The notes under the pieces are model-generated. The model was not told the DNA's origin. It did no database searches and saw only the letters and a list, made by a program, of their open reading frames with translations. From the NCBI RefSeq assembly GCF_020536995.1, contig NC_068362.1, forward strand, positions 101,708,689 to 101,772,688: 64,000 nt of DNA, in the 5' to 3' direction. Below, in pieces: positions 24,201-36,833 of the stretch (positions within the stretch are counted from its first letter, which is position 1; every line of letters starts with the position of its first letter). Both the position numbers and the translations under genes were made by a program. The DNA comes from Dreissena polymorpha. Taxonomy: Eukaryota; Mollusca; Bivalvia; Myida; Dreissenidae.

Positions 24201-27200
24201 CAACAAACATCAAGTTTAAATTATAAGTCTGGGAGACAATGGCATTAACTATTTTTACCCATTCACTGTCAAATTATCATATTCGATTTTAATTTTTTTT
24301 TTGCAACTGCTATGCTTGGAATGAATTTATTCATTTTACACTTGTATAAGTATAGCTTTATAAACAAAATAACCGTATGTATTGCTCTGGAAGATTTTTT
24401 TAGATATCAGAGGAGAAAAATTGTCTTCTTAATGAAAGGAAAAGATTGTCCAGGTAACGTTTCATTAATAATTCTTATTGAAATATGACATTGCCAGAAT
24501 ACGTGTTCTAGATTTTCCTCACTTTGTTTGCAAAAAGAACATAATGGATCAACAGTAATTGTCATTTTATTCAAAAGACTACTTGTTCCAATTATCCTGT
24601 GAATTATTCTGTATTGGAACCACTGAACCTTTACATCATTTATTATTAAACAGAAAAGCTCAAATATGCAATTTCATTCTTTTTCATTAACTTTGGTAGT
24701 TTAACCATTTCGGTTTTACTGATGGTTGTTCATTATTTTTATAAAGAATGGTATAACATATTTTTCCCCAGATTCTTTTTTCAGGATAAGTTTTAATAAT
24801 GGTGGTAAAAAAAGTTTGATAGTGTGTTGGGATGGACAAGATGTATACTATGTTTTCATTAATTTACCAATCGCTCTTTTCAATCCTGTTTAATGAATGA
24901 AACTTATGTTCAAATTGTATATTGTATTTAATTCTATTTAATTCATCTAAACGTTAAAAAAAACAGTTTTTAATAAATCAACTATACAATGAATTCCAGC
25001 ATTGAACTAAAGAAAAAACTGTTTTTTCCGATCAATGTATGTGGGTTATAAAATGTTGCATAATACAATAATTCTACTGTGTTGACTTCTAGTTTACCAC
25101 AATAAATTGATTTTTTTTTAGAACATCTATCCAAAAAGGCTTTGGAATTATGTTGGATATATTTTAAACATAATGATTGCTGCAATTTTAAAGTTTATAA
25201 GAATCAAAATAAAGTTTTGTTACATCTAGGTTATATCTATCCAATAACCCCTAAAGAAGTGTATTTTTTGTGTAATCATGTAAGTTTAAATGCTGAAATA
25301 AATGCATTGCAATTTATCATTTTTATACATCTTTAACTATGTCTTTAACAATTGTTGTAAACTTGATTCTGCTATTCCCGTCCCAAATACAACTTAGAAT
25401 TGAAGTTTTTAATGAGTTTAAAACTGAATTTGGTGGGTTAGGCAGTGATATGAACAAGTGATTGAATAATGACACAATACAATTTTACATTACATTACAT
25501 TACAATTTTTACATTACAATTTTTTCCACTGGGTGTAAACATTATTTTTTTCCAGTTTTTCAGAATATTTTCTATTTTAACTTTTTTTTGGTCGTTATTT
25601 ATTTTAATCATGTTTGATAAGTCAACATGGAAATTTATTCCAAGCATTTTAAAACTGTTCTGCATCCAATGTAATTCCCATGGTGTTTTATGGTATCGGA
25701 ACTATATTTGTTCTTTCCAATCCATGCAACATTTGTTCATCAAAATTTACATTAAGCCCTGAAATATTTGTACAATCGTGTATACATTGAGAGTTTCATT
25801 TCATGATTGTTCAGTACCATCTAATAAAATAGTAGTATCATCCGCAAACTGTGATGATGTATGTTCAATTCCATGAATAGTTTAATCTTTTATATTCTTG
25901 CTATCTCTCAATACTAGTGAAACAACTTCAGCACAGAGAATAAAAATATAACATAAGAGTGGATCACCTTGTCTGCATCCCCTTTGAACAGTGACAATAT
26001 TTGATAAGTAACCACACTGAGAAACATATGATTTAGAATCTTTATATAACACCTGACATCAACGTTTTATATCTTGACCGAATTGTAGAAAGAAAGTGCA
26101 TTTTTGTACAAAGGATCACGCCAATGAATCGAAAGCCTTTTCGAAGTCTATTAAGATAATTAAACCTCTCATTTTCTTCAGTGTGCATGTAGTGTACTTT
26201 GTCATAATTTAATCTTGTATTTTCCCGTATGTATCTCCTTTTAATGAAACCAGTCTGGTCGTTAGGAATTAACTAGTCCATTAATATGTTTAATCTATTG
26301 GCTATTACTCCCGAGGCAATTTTATAAACAGTGTTTAAAATAGTAATTTGACGCCAATTGTGTATAAAAAGTCTAGTTTTACCACTCTTCGGAATACAGA
26401 TTATGATACCTTGTGTTTGTGTTATAGATAAATTTCCACAATGAAATGTTTCATTTAAGGATCTGACAACAAAAACACCAATCTTGTTCAAGAACATTTA
26501 AATAAAAATCTGCATTAAAGCGAGAACTTCCTGGGCTTTAATTTACTGACATGTTCTTCAAAACTGTTGAAGCTTCTTCTAAAGTAATGCAACATTCCAA
26601 TGAATTCGAATTTTGGGCAATTTATTCCTTTTGTGTAGTTATTAAAATCTCCATAATACCAATCACTTGTTATGCTTATAAAGAGACTCATAATAAGATG
26701 CTATTGTTTATAGGATACATTTTTTGTCCATTATTTCACTATCATCTTCTTATTTTAGTTTATTTATTGTTTTTGCTATAACATCACTTTTTTCAAGGGT
26801 GCAAAAATATTAAGATGGGTTTTCACCATTTTAAGTCCACTAAGTTTTTAATCTAATATTATAACTTTTTTATCGTGAACTTTGTATATTATTTATTTTA
26901 TGTTTTAAATTTTTGAGTTTTTCAATGCTCTGATTTGATAAGTTTTTTTTCCAACTCTTTGAGTCTTTTTAATAGTTTACTTTCTTTTGATTGTTTTTTT
27001 TTCTTCATATATGACCCATATGAAATAGATTTAACTTCCATAAGCAGAGTTTCTAAAAAAAGTTGATCACTAATTGTAAACTGTAATTCACTGTCAGGAA
27101 ATTCATGTATACTTCATAATTGTAATTTGGTATTGCATATTGAAGTTTAATATCATCATTTGTGTTTATTTCCTGTGCATACACATTGTCGGACAATAAA

Positions 27201-27960
27201 GAAGTAATATGTTTCAAGAGACCTGGTTTGTGAGAAATATTGCTAAAATACAAGTGTTAAGTCATAATTGAGTGACCTGACTGAATACTTGGTTCGATTT
27301 CAGTGGATTTAAAATGATGTAAAAGGTCTGGAGTGATTAACAAATATAACGAGTCTTGCCTGTTGAATTGGATTAGTTCTACGTCACGTAAATGTTTTCT
27401 TTGAATGGTTTTCGTGTCTGAAAGGATTTACAAGATTATAGCAATTTATTAATTCTAAAATTCTATTTTTAGCCTTATGATTATGAACATTTTTTTAATT
27501 AAAGTAGTCTTATCCAGGATCTATAACGAGGTTTAAGTCACCGCAAATGGTCAAGTTTTTCAATAATATCAAAGATATCAGAAAAAAGGATGCTGAGTCA
27601 GTATTTTGCCCATATAAAGTAAGCAACGTTAAGCGGAAGTCGATAATATAAATGTCGAGTGTAACACAATTACCATGCGAGTCAGCAATAGATTCATGTA
27701 TTGTGTTATCTGTGCTCCTTGACATGAAGATACCTGTTCCTCTGGAATTAGCTGAACCATAGCTTAAAATGCATTGACAACCCCATTCTGAATAAATAAA
27801 TATGCATAGCTGGGGTAACATGTGCGCCCTGCAGACAATATATATGAGCTCTTAACTCTTTAAAAAAATAAAAACTTTTATCCTCTTAAATTTCCCGTGT
27901 AAGTCTTTACAGTTTAAGGAAGCAATGCTTACATTGGTAGTCATTTGGTTAATGTCAGAA
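24200..27960 (-). mobile_element. L1/Tx1-like LINE, endonuclease plus reverse transcriptase, decayed
   Basis: In minus-strand order: an endonuclease start IASLNCKDLHGKFKRIK (about 27930-27880); endonuclease blocks with SYGSANSRGTGIF, LTLLTLYGQNTD and GDLNLVIDPG (27821-27510); reverse transcriptase with QGIIICIPKSGKTR, NWRQITILNTVYKIASG and IANRLN (about 26500-26280), VQRGCRQGDPL (about 25990) and SQFADDTTILLDG (FADD at 25836-25847); then a C-terminal CSFC...EHVFWQC zinc knuckle (about 24490-24550). This is the domain order of L1-clade LINEs. Many frameshifts and stops make it inactive. ORF1 is not seen directly upstream. Confidence 0.8.
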
Positions 27961-28320
27961 TAATGATTCAAACATCAATAATCGATGTCTTCGAATTGTT
28001 AAAATAAATAAGGACATGTGTATTAACTGGAAAAGTATCTAGACATACAAAGGGAACACACTAAACAAAAACAGGAGAAAAAAAGATAAGTGGTACATAA
28101 TCGGACATGAGAGATCTATAGAAATAAAGACACAATATGACCCAAATATAAATTTCAATGCGCAATTAAACAACAGTTTACATGTAAAGAAAATATATGT
28201 ACAGGAAAGGTCATAACAAACAATACAAAATATAATCGTTGTCATGTATATGACAGTTACGTATTGCGAACAATGTAACAACTTAACAATGTGACAGACC
28301 AACAGACAGGGCAAAAACAA

Positions 28321-28351
28321 TATGTCCCCCACTACTATAGTGGGGGACATA
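28321..28351. repeat. Perfect 14-bp inverted repeat
   Basis: TATGTCCCCCACTA (28321-28334) and its exact reverse complement (28338-28351) are separated by CTA. This compact hairpin sits inside otherwise AT-rich sequence. Confidence 0.9.
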
Positions 28352-28454
28352 AAAACACAACAAACAATGGCACTTGTTATGTTTAGCTCAGAACCATTGA
28401 CCCGGCACCCGTGAGCTAGATAAGCATTTAACGTTTTACGCATAAATGATACCC

Positions 28455-29060
28455 TTTATTCGCATTCAATATTTTTGCACGTTTTGCACGAGTTTTCTGT
28501 GGTGATAATTTACTACGAAGTAAGATATGATGATTAAAACTGCTTGTAATTCGGAAATGTATTGCTATAGCGTTACGGTACTTATTATTTGTTCATTGAT
28601 TAAGATAAGTGGCGGATTTATCTTTAATGAATAATAAAATAACATTATTCATGCTCTATAAACTATATGTAAAGTGAGACAGAAAACACCCTGATAAAAA
28701 CAATACAAAAATGCATGGACATGTCCATTGAATGACAATACAAAGTATAAAAACAAACCACTGTTAATATTTCGATCAAGCAGACTAAACATCTATTAAA
28801 ATACTGATAAAGGTGATACTACCTGACAACTGTTTTGTACAGCTCTAAAGATTTGTTCCGGCATCCTTGAACTCCACTTGCATTTTGCTGTTTGCACCAT
28901 AACTGTTCTTTATATTTACAATCAGTTTTATTCGTGCAGTTTTGCACGATTTTTATGTGACAATAACATTATAATTCGCGATAAAAGCATCCATTGATTA
29001 CCATCGCATACATTTCGCAAATTAATGTCCTCGTTGTAACGGTACATTAATAGATTCATA
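28455..29060. repeat. Diverged direct repeat pair
   Basis: Segments near 28460-28610 and 28915-29060 share the order GCACGTTTTGCACGA-like, GTG(G)TGATAAT / GTGACAATAA, and GTAACGGTAC / GTTACGGTAC. They may be two monomers of a LINE 5' region, since the LINE at 24.2-27.96 kb starts just downstream on the minus strand. This is inference only. Confidence 0.35.
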
Positions 29061-29940
29061 CGATAAGGTCAGTTCCAGATTAATATTGGCGAGCATTAGG
29101 CACATTATTACTAGGCTTCTTAGTTTTTATACTTGTAATCAGTACTGTATTACCGAGACAAACTATATTATTTATAAATACTCTTATTTTTTGGAATAAA
29201 AAACGTATGCATACTAGGTAAAGAGCGAAAACCTTGTGTTGGGAAAAGATTAAAATCAAAACAAAATTCACACAATATGTGTATTATAATGCTTGCATGA
29301 AGGGCGGTAGCGAACTTAGTGGTTTTAACATTTAAAGATATGCAAGCAGCATGGTGTAAATGCCATGAAGACGTTAAGTACAAAGCGTGATAAGTTATAA
29401 CATATAGTTGAAGAAAGGTTAAAAAATAAGCGTGAAGACATTTACTTAGTAATAGCAGGTAGGTAAATAGGTGCTAAGATAGTATGTAATATAGGTACGT
29501 ACACAAGAAGGTGGGTCATTTGACAGTACGTACGCAAGAAAGCATTTATGTAGGTATGTGATTTGTAAGGGAGGTAAGCACACTGCCAGGTCGATTATTA
29601 AGAAACTGCGTATCAAATATACATACGTTGGCGGGTAAATATGAAAATACGCAAGAGTGGAATTATTACGAGGAAGGAGCCGGAAGGTATGTACGTATAA
29701 GCAAAGGTAGGTACAACCACTACGCAGGGAGTAAGGTACATGGACAAATAATAAGGAAAAATATGAAATCTGAAGACGTACAAAGTGCGCAGTCTAAAAT
29801 AAATATAAGTATCGTACAAATTAAATATTCACATAAATAACTCCAATCGTAAAACTTTTTAATTTAGTTAATTACTTATTGTATGTACAAGGTATTCATT
29901 CATTTATAAATGAGAATTTCACTACGATATGGTACCTTAA
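29061..29940. other. No gene seen
   Basis: AT-rich sequence with irregular GTAGGTA / GTACGTACG motifs around 29455-29760. The open frames of 63-71 codons on both strands carry no recognisable domain. Confidence 0.5.
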
Positions 29941-30088
29941 TTCTTATAAGACTGATGCCGCTTTATGAGGTAAACACATAAAAGTTGTCAAACGTTTTAC
30001 GTAGTTCTTATTACCTCTGTTTTGGTGGTCGGCTGCTTGCACCAGTAGACGATACTTTCTGAGCGTATGTGGTCGTTTCTTTGATTGA

Positions 30089-30690
30089 CTACGGTTTACT
30101 AAGCCAGCCCTGGTATTGATTACAATGAACATGTCCATTGCGCTCCCTGCCATTATATCTCACGAACAGCTTGCCTTCGTAAGACCAAGCTTTTTCGACA
30201 CGGCCCGGCTCTTTGAGGCGCAGAGATACTAGCAACTCCGCGTTTGTTTTCGTTAAATCTCCATTAATGTATATTCCGGTTCCCTTTAGAAGTACGACTC
30301 TCTTTATGACGTCAATTTTCGTTTGCAATCGCACAAATTTAACTATAACTTGTCGATTCTTGTTCAGAATGTACTTTCCGAGCCTGTGAGAAACATCAAT
30401 GTCTTTGCATTCAAGATGCATGTCTAAATGTTGAATCATCATTTGACCGTACAATGAGTTACTTAAATAAAAGATTGGTTTTCAGCGTCATTTGAGAGGC
30501 CAGATATACGGACACTGTTCCGGCGTTCGTACTGTTCAAGATCATTTATACTGGCCTCGTATGTTTGTTTTAAGGACTCGTTTTTTTTTGAGAATTTCTG
30601 TTTCCTTTGTTTCTCATTCAGCTTCTCTTCGAGCGACGCAAATTCTTTTGCTTGGTCAAATGTTATGGTAACGTTAAAGTTAACATGAAT
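30089..30690 (-). pseudogene. LINE ORF1 fragment
   Basis: A minus-strand coiled-coil-like, Lys/Glu-rich segment (EEKLNEKQRKQKFSKKNESL, about 30640-30580) leads into EQYERRNSVRISGLSND. A second frame then has DIDVSHRLGKYI, VIVKFVRLQTKIDVIK, GTGIYINGDLTKTNAELL and an end at 30089. Coiled coil, RRNSVRISG and the SHRLG / IVKF / INxDLTK blocks are typical of ORF1 proteins of invertebrate LINEs. The two parts are offset in frame, so it is broken. It is 2 kb from the nearest LINE and may belong to a separate copy. Confidence 0.65.
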
Positions 30691-30739
30691 TGATTGGCGG
30701 TGGATTATTATCTTTATAAACATTATGTGCATATCCTGG

Positions 30740-31130
30740 TTTAAGATAGCCCTTCACAATTGTCAATACAGTCATATATAACGGACTTTAAATGTGTGCA
30801 TGTACAAATTCTTAAGCATATAGATATATAAAAATGACATGGCGTTGATCGGTGATAACATATCTTGTTAATTCGCTATACTATTTATAAATTTCGTTCG
30901 GGTCACTTTTTGTTATTGTTGTATTTCACTTACCTTTCTATCGTAAATAGGTAATAAGACAACATTTTAGACATGAAACTATGACAGATTCCAGAATAAA
31001 TAAGAAATGGTACTTGTGGTCTAAATCATGAAATGTTAAAAATAGCTATTTAAACATAAAGTCATGTCTGAGAGATGTAAACATGCCTGATTTAGTTGAT
31101 ATACCTAGTATCAATATTAAATATATTGTA
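30740..31130. other. No gene seen
   Basis: AT-rich sequence without recognised features. Confidence 0.5.
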
Positions 31131-31219
31131 AATGATGTATAATCTAGAAGTCTTAAAAAGAAATTGTCAAATGGAGATTTGCAGTCAATAGTAATACTAG
31201 ACCTATAGGTGTTGGTCGT

Positions 31220-31585
31220 AATAAATTAAGACTGTATAGATTATTTAAAACAGACTTTGAAACAGAAACTTATGTTAAAGACAGAATACCATTTTTGTAT
31301 AGAAGTGCATTAGCTAAGTTTCGATGCGGTGTGGCACCGCTTAGATTAGAAACTGGTCGATATGAAAATATTGAATTGGGAAATAGAACATGTTTCAAGT
31401 GTAAAAACATAGTGGAGAACGAGATACATGTACCTTTTAATTGTCCTGTTTATGTGAATATCAGGAAAAGTCTAATGGACATTGCTATTGAAACTTCGAA
31501 ATGTCACAACATGTCAGATACTGAGAAACTTAAATACATATTTACAGATGAGAGGTTGCTTTATATATCAGCAAAATCCTGATTT
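31220..31585 (+). pseudogene. LINE C-terminal fragment with CCHC motif
   Basis: The frame reads RNKLRLYRLFKTDF, then RSALAKFRCGVAPLRLETGR, then the Cys/His block CFKCKNIVENEIHVPFNC (C-x2-C ... H-x4-C), and stops at 31580-31582. The block RSALAKFRCGVAP followed by a CCHC knuckle is a common C-terminus of invertebrate LINE polyproteins. It is 5'-truncated, with no reverse transcriptase upstream. Confidence 0.75.
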
Positions 31586-31589
31586 AGTA

Positions 31590-33430
31590 TTCTCAAAGAA
31601 AAATGAATTTTTATATTCAAAATGAATTGTATATACTTAAGTTGTATGCTGTAAATTTGTTAAATAGTTTATAGACTTGTCTAGGTTTAACGAAGCTAAT
31701 GGTATTTTAATGTATGAACAATATTGACAAGTGTAAATAATACCACATATCTTAGATACGATAAGTAATTCTAATAGAAGTAAGTTTTAACAAAGTTGCA
31801 GTAATTTGATAGTAAAGAATTGTAAATGTATTTAATTATATAGTCTCTTATAAATCATATTATGATTGATCGCATACATGTAACTGTGCTTTTTATATTT
31901 TAATTGTATATGTATTGCGAATGAGACTTAAATAACACATTGAATTGAGACAAACATTGAAATGAACTGGTTACTTTGTTGTACGAATGAAATAGTGCTA
32001 AATAATCTTACGAAAGCACAATGTGTTTGTTATTTGCATCGGACTGACCAACATTAAACCGACGAAGATCGTCTAGATACACGTTTCGAACAGGCGTGAA
32101 TTCGTTGTCAAACTAAAGTGTCTGTTAAGTTTGGCAATACGTATGCAATAAACGAATAACAGTGACTAGCTTATTTGCGAAAATCAAAGAATATAGTTTG
32201 TAACTTATTGGTAAATTAAAATGTTAAACTAATTGCTATCACAGTTTATATTAAAAAGTGCTGCTTACGTGTGGTTGACAATACCCGATCGGAACTGTTG
32301 ATCAACAAATAATTCATCTTATGTATTTGTATTTTGAATTGGGTATTCCTGACTAGCTAGTAACTGTATTCGATGTATTATTAAACAATAATCATACTTT
32401 CGTAATGATTTAACTTGCCGATCGTGTTCAGGAAAAACAACAAAGTACGCGGTCACATTCTCCGACACGACTGTTAACAATGCGATCTGTTATTGATTTG
32501 CATACACCTGATAGTTAAATAGCACGATTAATAAGCAAACAATCAATATAGGCTCGCATTGGAGTTCAATCATGTTCATTATTTATGCCATCTCGTAATA
32601 CATTAACTCCATAGTGTATTTTGATCTCGTTAGTATCACCAATAGTGCTTTTAAAATAACAAACTAACAAATTGATCACATATTACTAAATTTCTAGACG
32701 CAAATACATACTTTTCTAAAAGTATTCGACGAACAATTCTTGACATAATTTATACAGGTGAATCTTTGCACATACATACATATCTTTCGCGTATTGAAAT
32801 ATTGTTTTATCCAAGTTAAGCCAGTTTACAGTGTTAAAAATAACACCTTAATGTCAATATATGAAATCATTGGACAATGCTTTGTTTATATTATAATTTA
32901 ATAAACTATACTAAAGACTATAGTAAAATGTAATACCATTGCCACTGGCAGTTATGTATCAACAATTGCAGGTATTTACAATTGCAAGGAGCAGACGCTA
33001 ATGTTGAACACAAGCCTGCTCCAACCAGAAATGTTACAGAAAAGGTCGATACATAGACTCTGTTTAATGAATCAGTGTTTTAACATTTCGGTGAATGATA
33101 CCTATAGATAGTTTTTACTTATCCCTAGGTGTATATTCGACATAACTTCAATTGTCACTGTAACTGGCAGTTTTTGCGTAGCGGTCTAACATTTTGGATT
33201 CAGTCAGTCTAAAATGCTGCCGGTACATGTCAGTAAATACATCAAAACTGCAATTTATAATTAAATCCTTGCCAGACCGAATTAATGCTGCAATAATACA
33301 GCATGAAATACAATCATAACTTATGATTCATACGTTATGAAACAAGATGGAATAATAATATGTCTGCATAAGAGTCTTTATTTGACCAAAATAGTCCTGA
33401 AATTTAAATCCATACATACAGGTTAACATC
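31590..33430. other. No gene seen
   Basis: AT-rich sequence. I see nothing I can support as a gene, RNA or repeat. Confidence 0.5.
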
Positions 33431-33857
33431 ATATTATTAAGTTGTATCATGCTGATTCAGCGAACGTTTCATATTATGTACCAATATTCTACTTGTACCC
33501 CTATATTTATCATAAGTATAAAGGTTCGTTGACAATGAACTGTCGACTTCAATAGGGTCTATATGAGGAAAGTACTGATTTTTGTTCGGAAAGTACCAAA
33601 CCTCGTGAGTTATATGATTCATTAGGAAATCCAATGGCCGAGCGAACTGCATAAAGAGCATTCTAAAAGTAAGCTGCGTTGACCTTTGCAACATTCTGTA
33701 TCAGATTAATGTGTTCCGTCTTATTCGTCGCATGCACCAAGGCTTATTCTCTGCTGATTTTGAACGGGAACGAAACATTATCCGGTGTATGTATATGGTG
33801 ATTGAATTTCAAATAAAATTAAAATTATATAAAAGTTACACGTGGGTTGTTTTTAAC

Positions 33858-34382
33858 GCTAATCGGGCTGGCGCCCGACCGTTAATCGCACGGACACCGG
33901 GTCATTTTGAAGCATCGGGCGGCGTCCGGATTAATTTTAAGTCTCACTTAAGATTTTACCTGACGTCGGGCCCGGGGCGAAATCTAATTGAGATCCAAAA
34001 CTGTTCAGACGATTAACGCCCGGTAATCACACGGCGATCGCCTGACATCGGATTCATTGTACGTGTATCGGAAAATAAAGGTATTTCCCAGGGACATATA
34101 CATGGGCGGCGACCGTTTGATGGCCGGATGGCCTCCGAACGATGCCTGTCGGACGCCGGGCAGAGCTCGTCATGATACACTTACAACGAATCCAATGTAT
34201 AGCGTTCGCCGGGCGTTAACCGTGCGTTTATCGTCCGATCTTTTTTCGATCTCAACTCGATTCCTTCCCGGGCCCGACGTCGGGTTAAATTTAAAGTGAG
34301 ACGTAACATTACTCCGCACGCCGCCCGATTTCAAAAATTAACCGGCGATAATCGGCCGTGCGCCAGCCCGATCATCGGAAAA
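33858..34382. repeat. GC-rich foldback island, ~210-bp inverted arms
   Basis: The left arm (about 33858-34072) and the reverse complement of the right arm (about 34165-34382) align along their length. Shared blocks are ATCGGGCTGGCGC, ATCGGGCGGCGT, GTCTCACTT, GACGTCGGGCCCGGG, AATC-AGTTGAGATC, CGATTAACGC-like and GGATTCGTTGTA / GGATTCATTGTA. They are about 75-80 percent identical by eye. The spacer (about 34073-34164) is also GC-rich. It contrasts sharply with the AT-rich surroundings. Plus-strand frames of 70-101 codons across it reflect GC richness and are not conserved between arms. Confidence 0.8.
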
Positions 34383-34787
34383 AATCGGTATATATTTGTG
34401 ACTGAGGTATCAAACTGTGTCAATCATCGGACGGCAAACGGCTTCGACGTGTCATGTCTTCCTGATGCCTGGAAATTGGACACCTCGGCCGGCGACCGGA
34501 TTGTTTGACTAAGGCATTAACTAACAATAGTCTTCCTTCTGGACATTACTTATTGTTGTTGTTAAACTATATTTAACTGTCAAAGATATCTTAGTTATAA
34601 CCTCATTGGTACAATATCCATTGGTAATATCATACTTTCAAATAAAGTTATCGATAGATGATGACTTTCCTTTGTCTGCTTCTGCTAATTTTTAATTGAT
34701 GTCTCTCGAGCTGCAATACATTCACAGGAAGGGTATTTTTAGAAACATAAAGCTGCTGTTTATTGAAGGACTATCTGCCAGTCAATA

Positions 34788-34870
34788 CATGTTGCCAAAT
34801 GACAATTACATATTGCTAAATGAAAATTGCATACTGCTAAATGACAATTGCATTTTGCTTTATTGTATTT
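34788..34870 (+). repeat. ~24-bp tandem repeat, about 3.5 units
   Basis: Units of the form TTGC(C/T)AAATGACAATTGCA repeat in tandem with small changes. Confidence 0.7.
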
Positions 34871-34979
34871 GTTACAAAATAACTGCGTCTTCCTTGCGTC
34901 TTTATGCTTGTTTTTATCAGTTAGTGAAATATTGCTTGCATACTTCTTTTTAATGTTTACTCGATGTATGTTAATCATG

Positions 34980-36070
34980 TATTCTTGCGAGTAAATGACA
35001 AATGCATTATTTCTGTAAAAATGTTCATGTGGCTATCTTCTTGTTGCTGAACTATTATCATTTCAATACTTTGTAATGCTAGAAAATGGCATATTGATTG
35101 TAAGTTCTACCAAGCGAAACGAATAAGCACAAGGCAGCAGCTCACATGAAGTAAGCCGAATGCATTTAGGCACATGCATTTGTACTACTATATTCATACA
35201 CGACGGAGAACCAGAGTTTTCAGTTGATTTCGGTGGTGTTCGTAAAATGTTAATATTTATAACGTTGTTATATTATATATCTACCAGATGAATTACTCTA
35301 CCGCGTCGTTTCGAACGTATTTTCCACTGTTCTTATTCATGTAAAGTTTACGTGTTTATTGTACTGTTTTATTAGGTAAATTGCATACGATTACAAGTAA
35401 TCCCCATTTCGAAAGTTGAGTTGTCATTTGGTTTGTGATTAAGGTCTATTTGAAGTTTACTCGCCAAACGTCCCATACTGCCATAGTATCATTGTAACGA
35501 AGGTGGGTTACGATGATCAAAACGTCTGACTGTTGGCTTGTTTGAATTTAACTATTAATTTCACACTATTTTCATCGCATATCTTCGTAACACTGTCTTT
35601 ATCTCTTTATCGTACCTAGGTTGGTACAATTTAATCTTATTCAAATTATTCATTTTTTTACTAGTTTATCTCCAATACGGCATGGAAATTCATATATAGA
35701 GCTAATTAAAATGGAAAGCAACGTGAGAAAATAAGTATGCACAGTTACCTCATTAACAAACACAAATAATTATGTATTCTAGAATAAAACGGTTTCTCTT
35801 TTACATTTCAAATGATTATATTTCTGATACTGTTTTATACTATTATCAATATGTTGACCATCTTACACCTATTTCTGTATATTGGGTATGCGATTACTTT
35901 GGATAGGTACCAGTTGACCAAAAAAACGGGTATCATTTGACCAAAAAGGGTTTGAGATGACCACAGTACGGGTGAACAGTTACCTAACAGGTGTCTTCAA
36001 ACAGACACATATAATGAAGATTTTTCTTTTATAGACTTAAATGGTAGATCGATCTTGTTTTTCTTTGCAT
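34980..36070. other. No gene seen
   Basis: AT-rich sequence. A short direct repeat TTGACCAAAAA occurs around 35916-35950. No supportable gene. Confidence 0.5.
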
Positions 36071-36075
36071 CTATA

Positions 36076-36260
36076 ATGTGTAGCTCAGTGACTCAGTTTA
36101 TGTTTAACGGTTTGTAACTCAGGGGTCCTGGGTTCAATCCTCACATGCGGTGCTGATTTTTTTAATAGGAGTTTCCACTGGCGAGACTGAAGAGCCCTAG
36201 CCTTGTACTGGTGAAACCCAGGAAGCATAATTAAGTGAATCTTTTCCTTAATGTAAGTTA
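36076..36260 (+). mobile_element. tRNA-derived SINE
   Basis: GTAGCTCAGTGACTC (36081 on) resembles a pol III A box, and GGGTTCAATCC (about 36130) is a good B box in tRNA-like spacing. A body follows (TTTCCACTGGCGAGACTGAA, then CCTTGTACTGGTG). No clean target duplication seen. Confidence 0.55.
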
Positions 36261-36464
36261 AATACACGGGCATAAACACTATACAAACAAACACATCACG
36301 ATGTTAGTACATGTAGGATAATAGGGGTGTGTGTGTGAAGATTTCCCATAAAGATGGTACTTAGATGATCAAAGCAGATAAGATCATATTTCTGCGAAAC
36401 AAAGTGTAGAAACTTAGATCAGCAAGTGTAATATATGACTACGAAACAGTTATTGTCTCTCGAA

Positions 36465-36560
36465 TCTATCATTATTCTACATAACGGTGACTTGCTTTTA
36501 TAAATAAAAATAATTATTATTCTACAAAATGGTGACTTGCGTTTATAAATAAAAAATAAT
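36465..36560 (+). repeat. Tandem doublet of ~56 bp
   Basis: ATTATTCTACA-AA-GGTGACTTGC-TTTATAAATAAAAA occurs twice in direct succession. Confidence 0.75.
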
Positions 36561-36573
36561 GCACATGAACACA

Positions 36574-36833
36574 TTTTCAGATATGAGCGAACAGCAAAGA
36601 GCAGCTGCTCTTTTAAGGCAGGCAGCAGAATTGTTGAATATCAACACAAGTGACAGGAGTACACAATACCAGCACCTGCATCAGTAACCTCTGTCAGTAG
36701 CACTAGTGCTGCAAAGGCAATTTTTGCTACCGACAGTAAAAGAAGGAGGCATGGACATGCAAACACAGGAACTATGTCAGTGTCAGCACTGGACTATTAC
36801 ACCCAGGTGTAATCAGGTAGGCTTCACTGAAGA
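36574..36833 (+). pseudogene. Broken first-exon-like fragment
   Basis: After an acceptor-like TTTTCAG (36566-36572) comes MSEQQRAAALLRQAAELLNI. A frame-shifted continuation, SVTSVSSTSAAKAIFATDSK, then RRRHGHANTG, follows. The composition is clearly protein-like (an alpha-helical Gln/Ala/Leu start, then Ser/Thr-rich and basic stretches). I recall similar starts in mobile-element or zinc-finger genes of molluscs but cannot name the family. Confidence 0.4.

Noticed and set aside
28039-28443. 134-codon minus-strand frame, hydrophobic
   Set aside because: The hydrophobic residues come from T-rich sequence, the frame runs through a perfect hairpin, and no family or signal peptide fits.
34057-34508. 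Plus-strand frames in the GC-rich island
   Set aside because: High GC removes stop codons. The two arms do not encode matching proteins.
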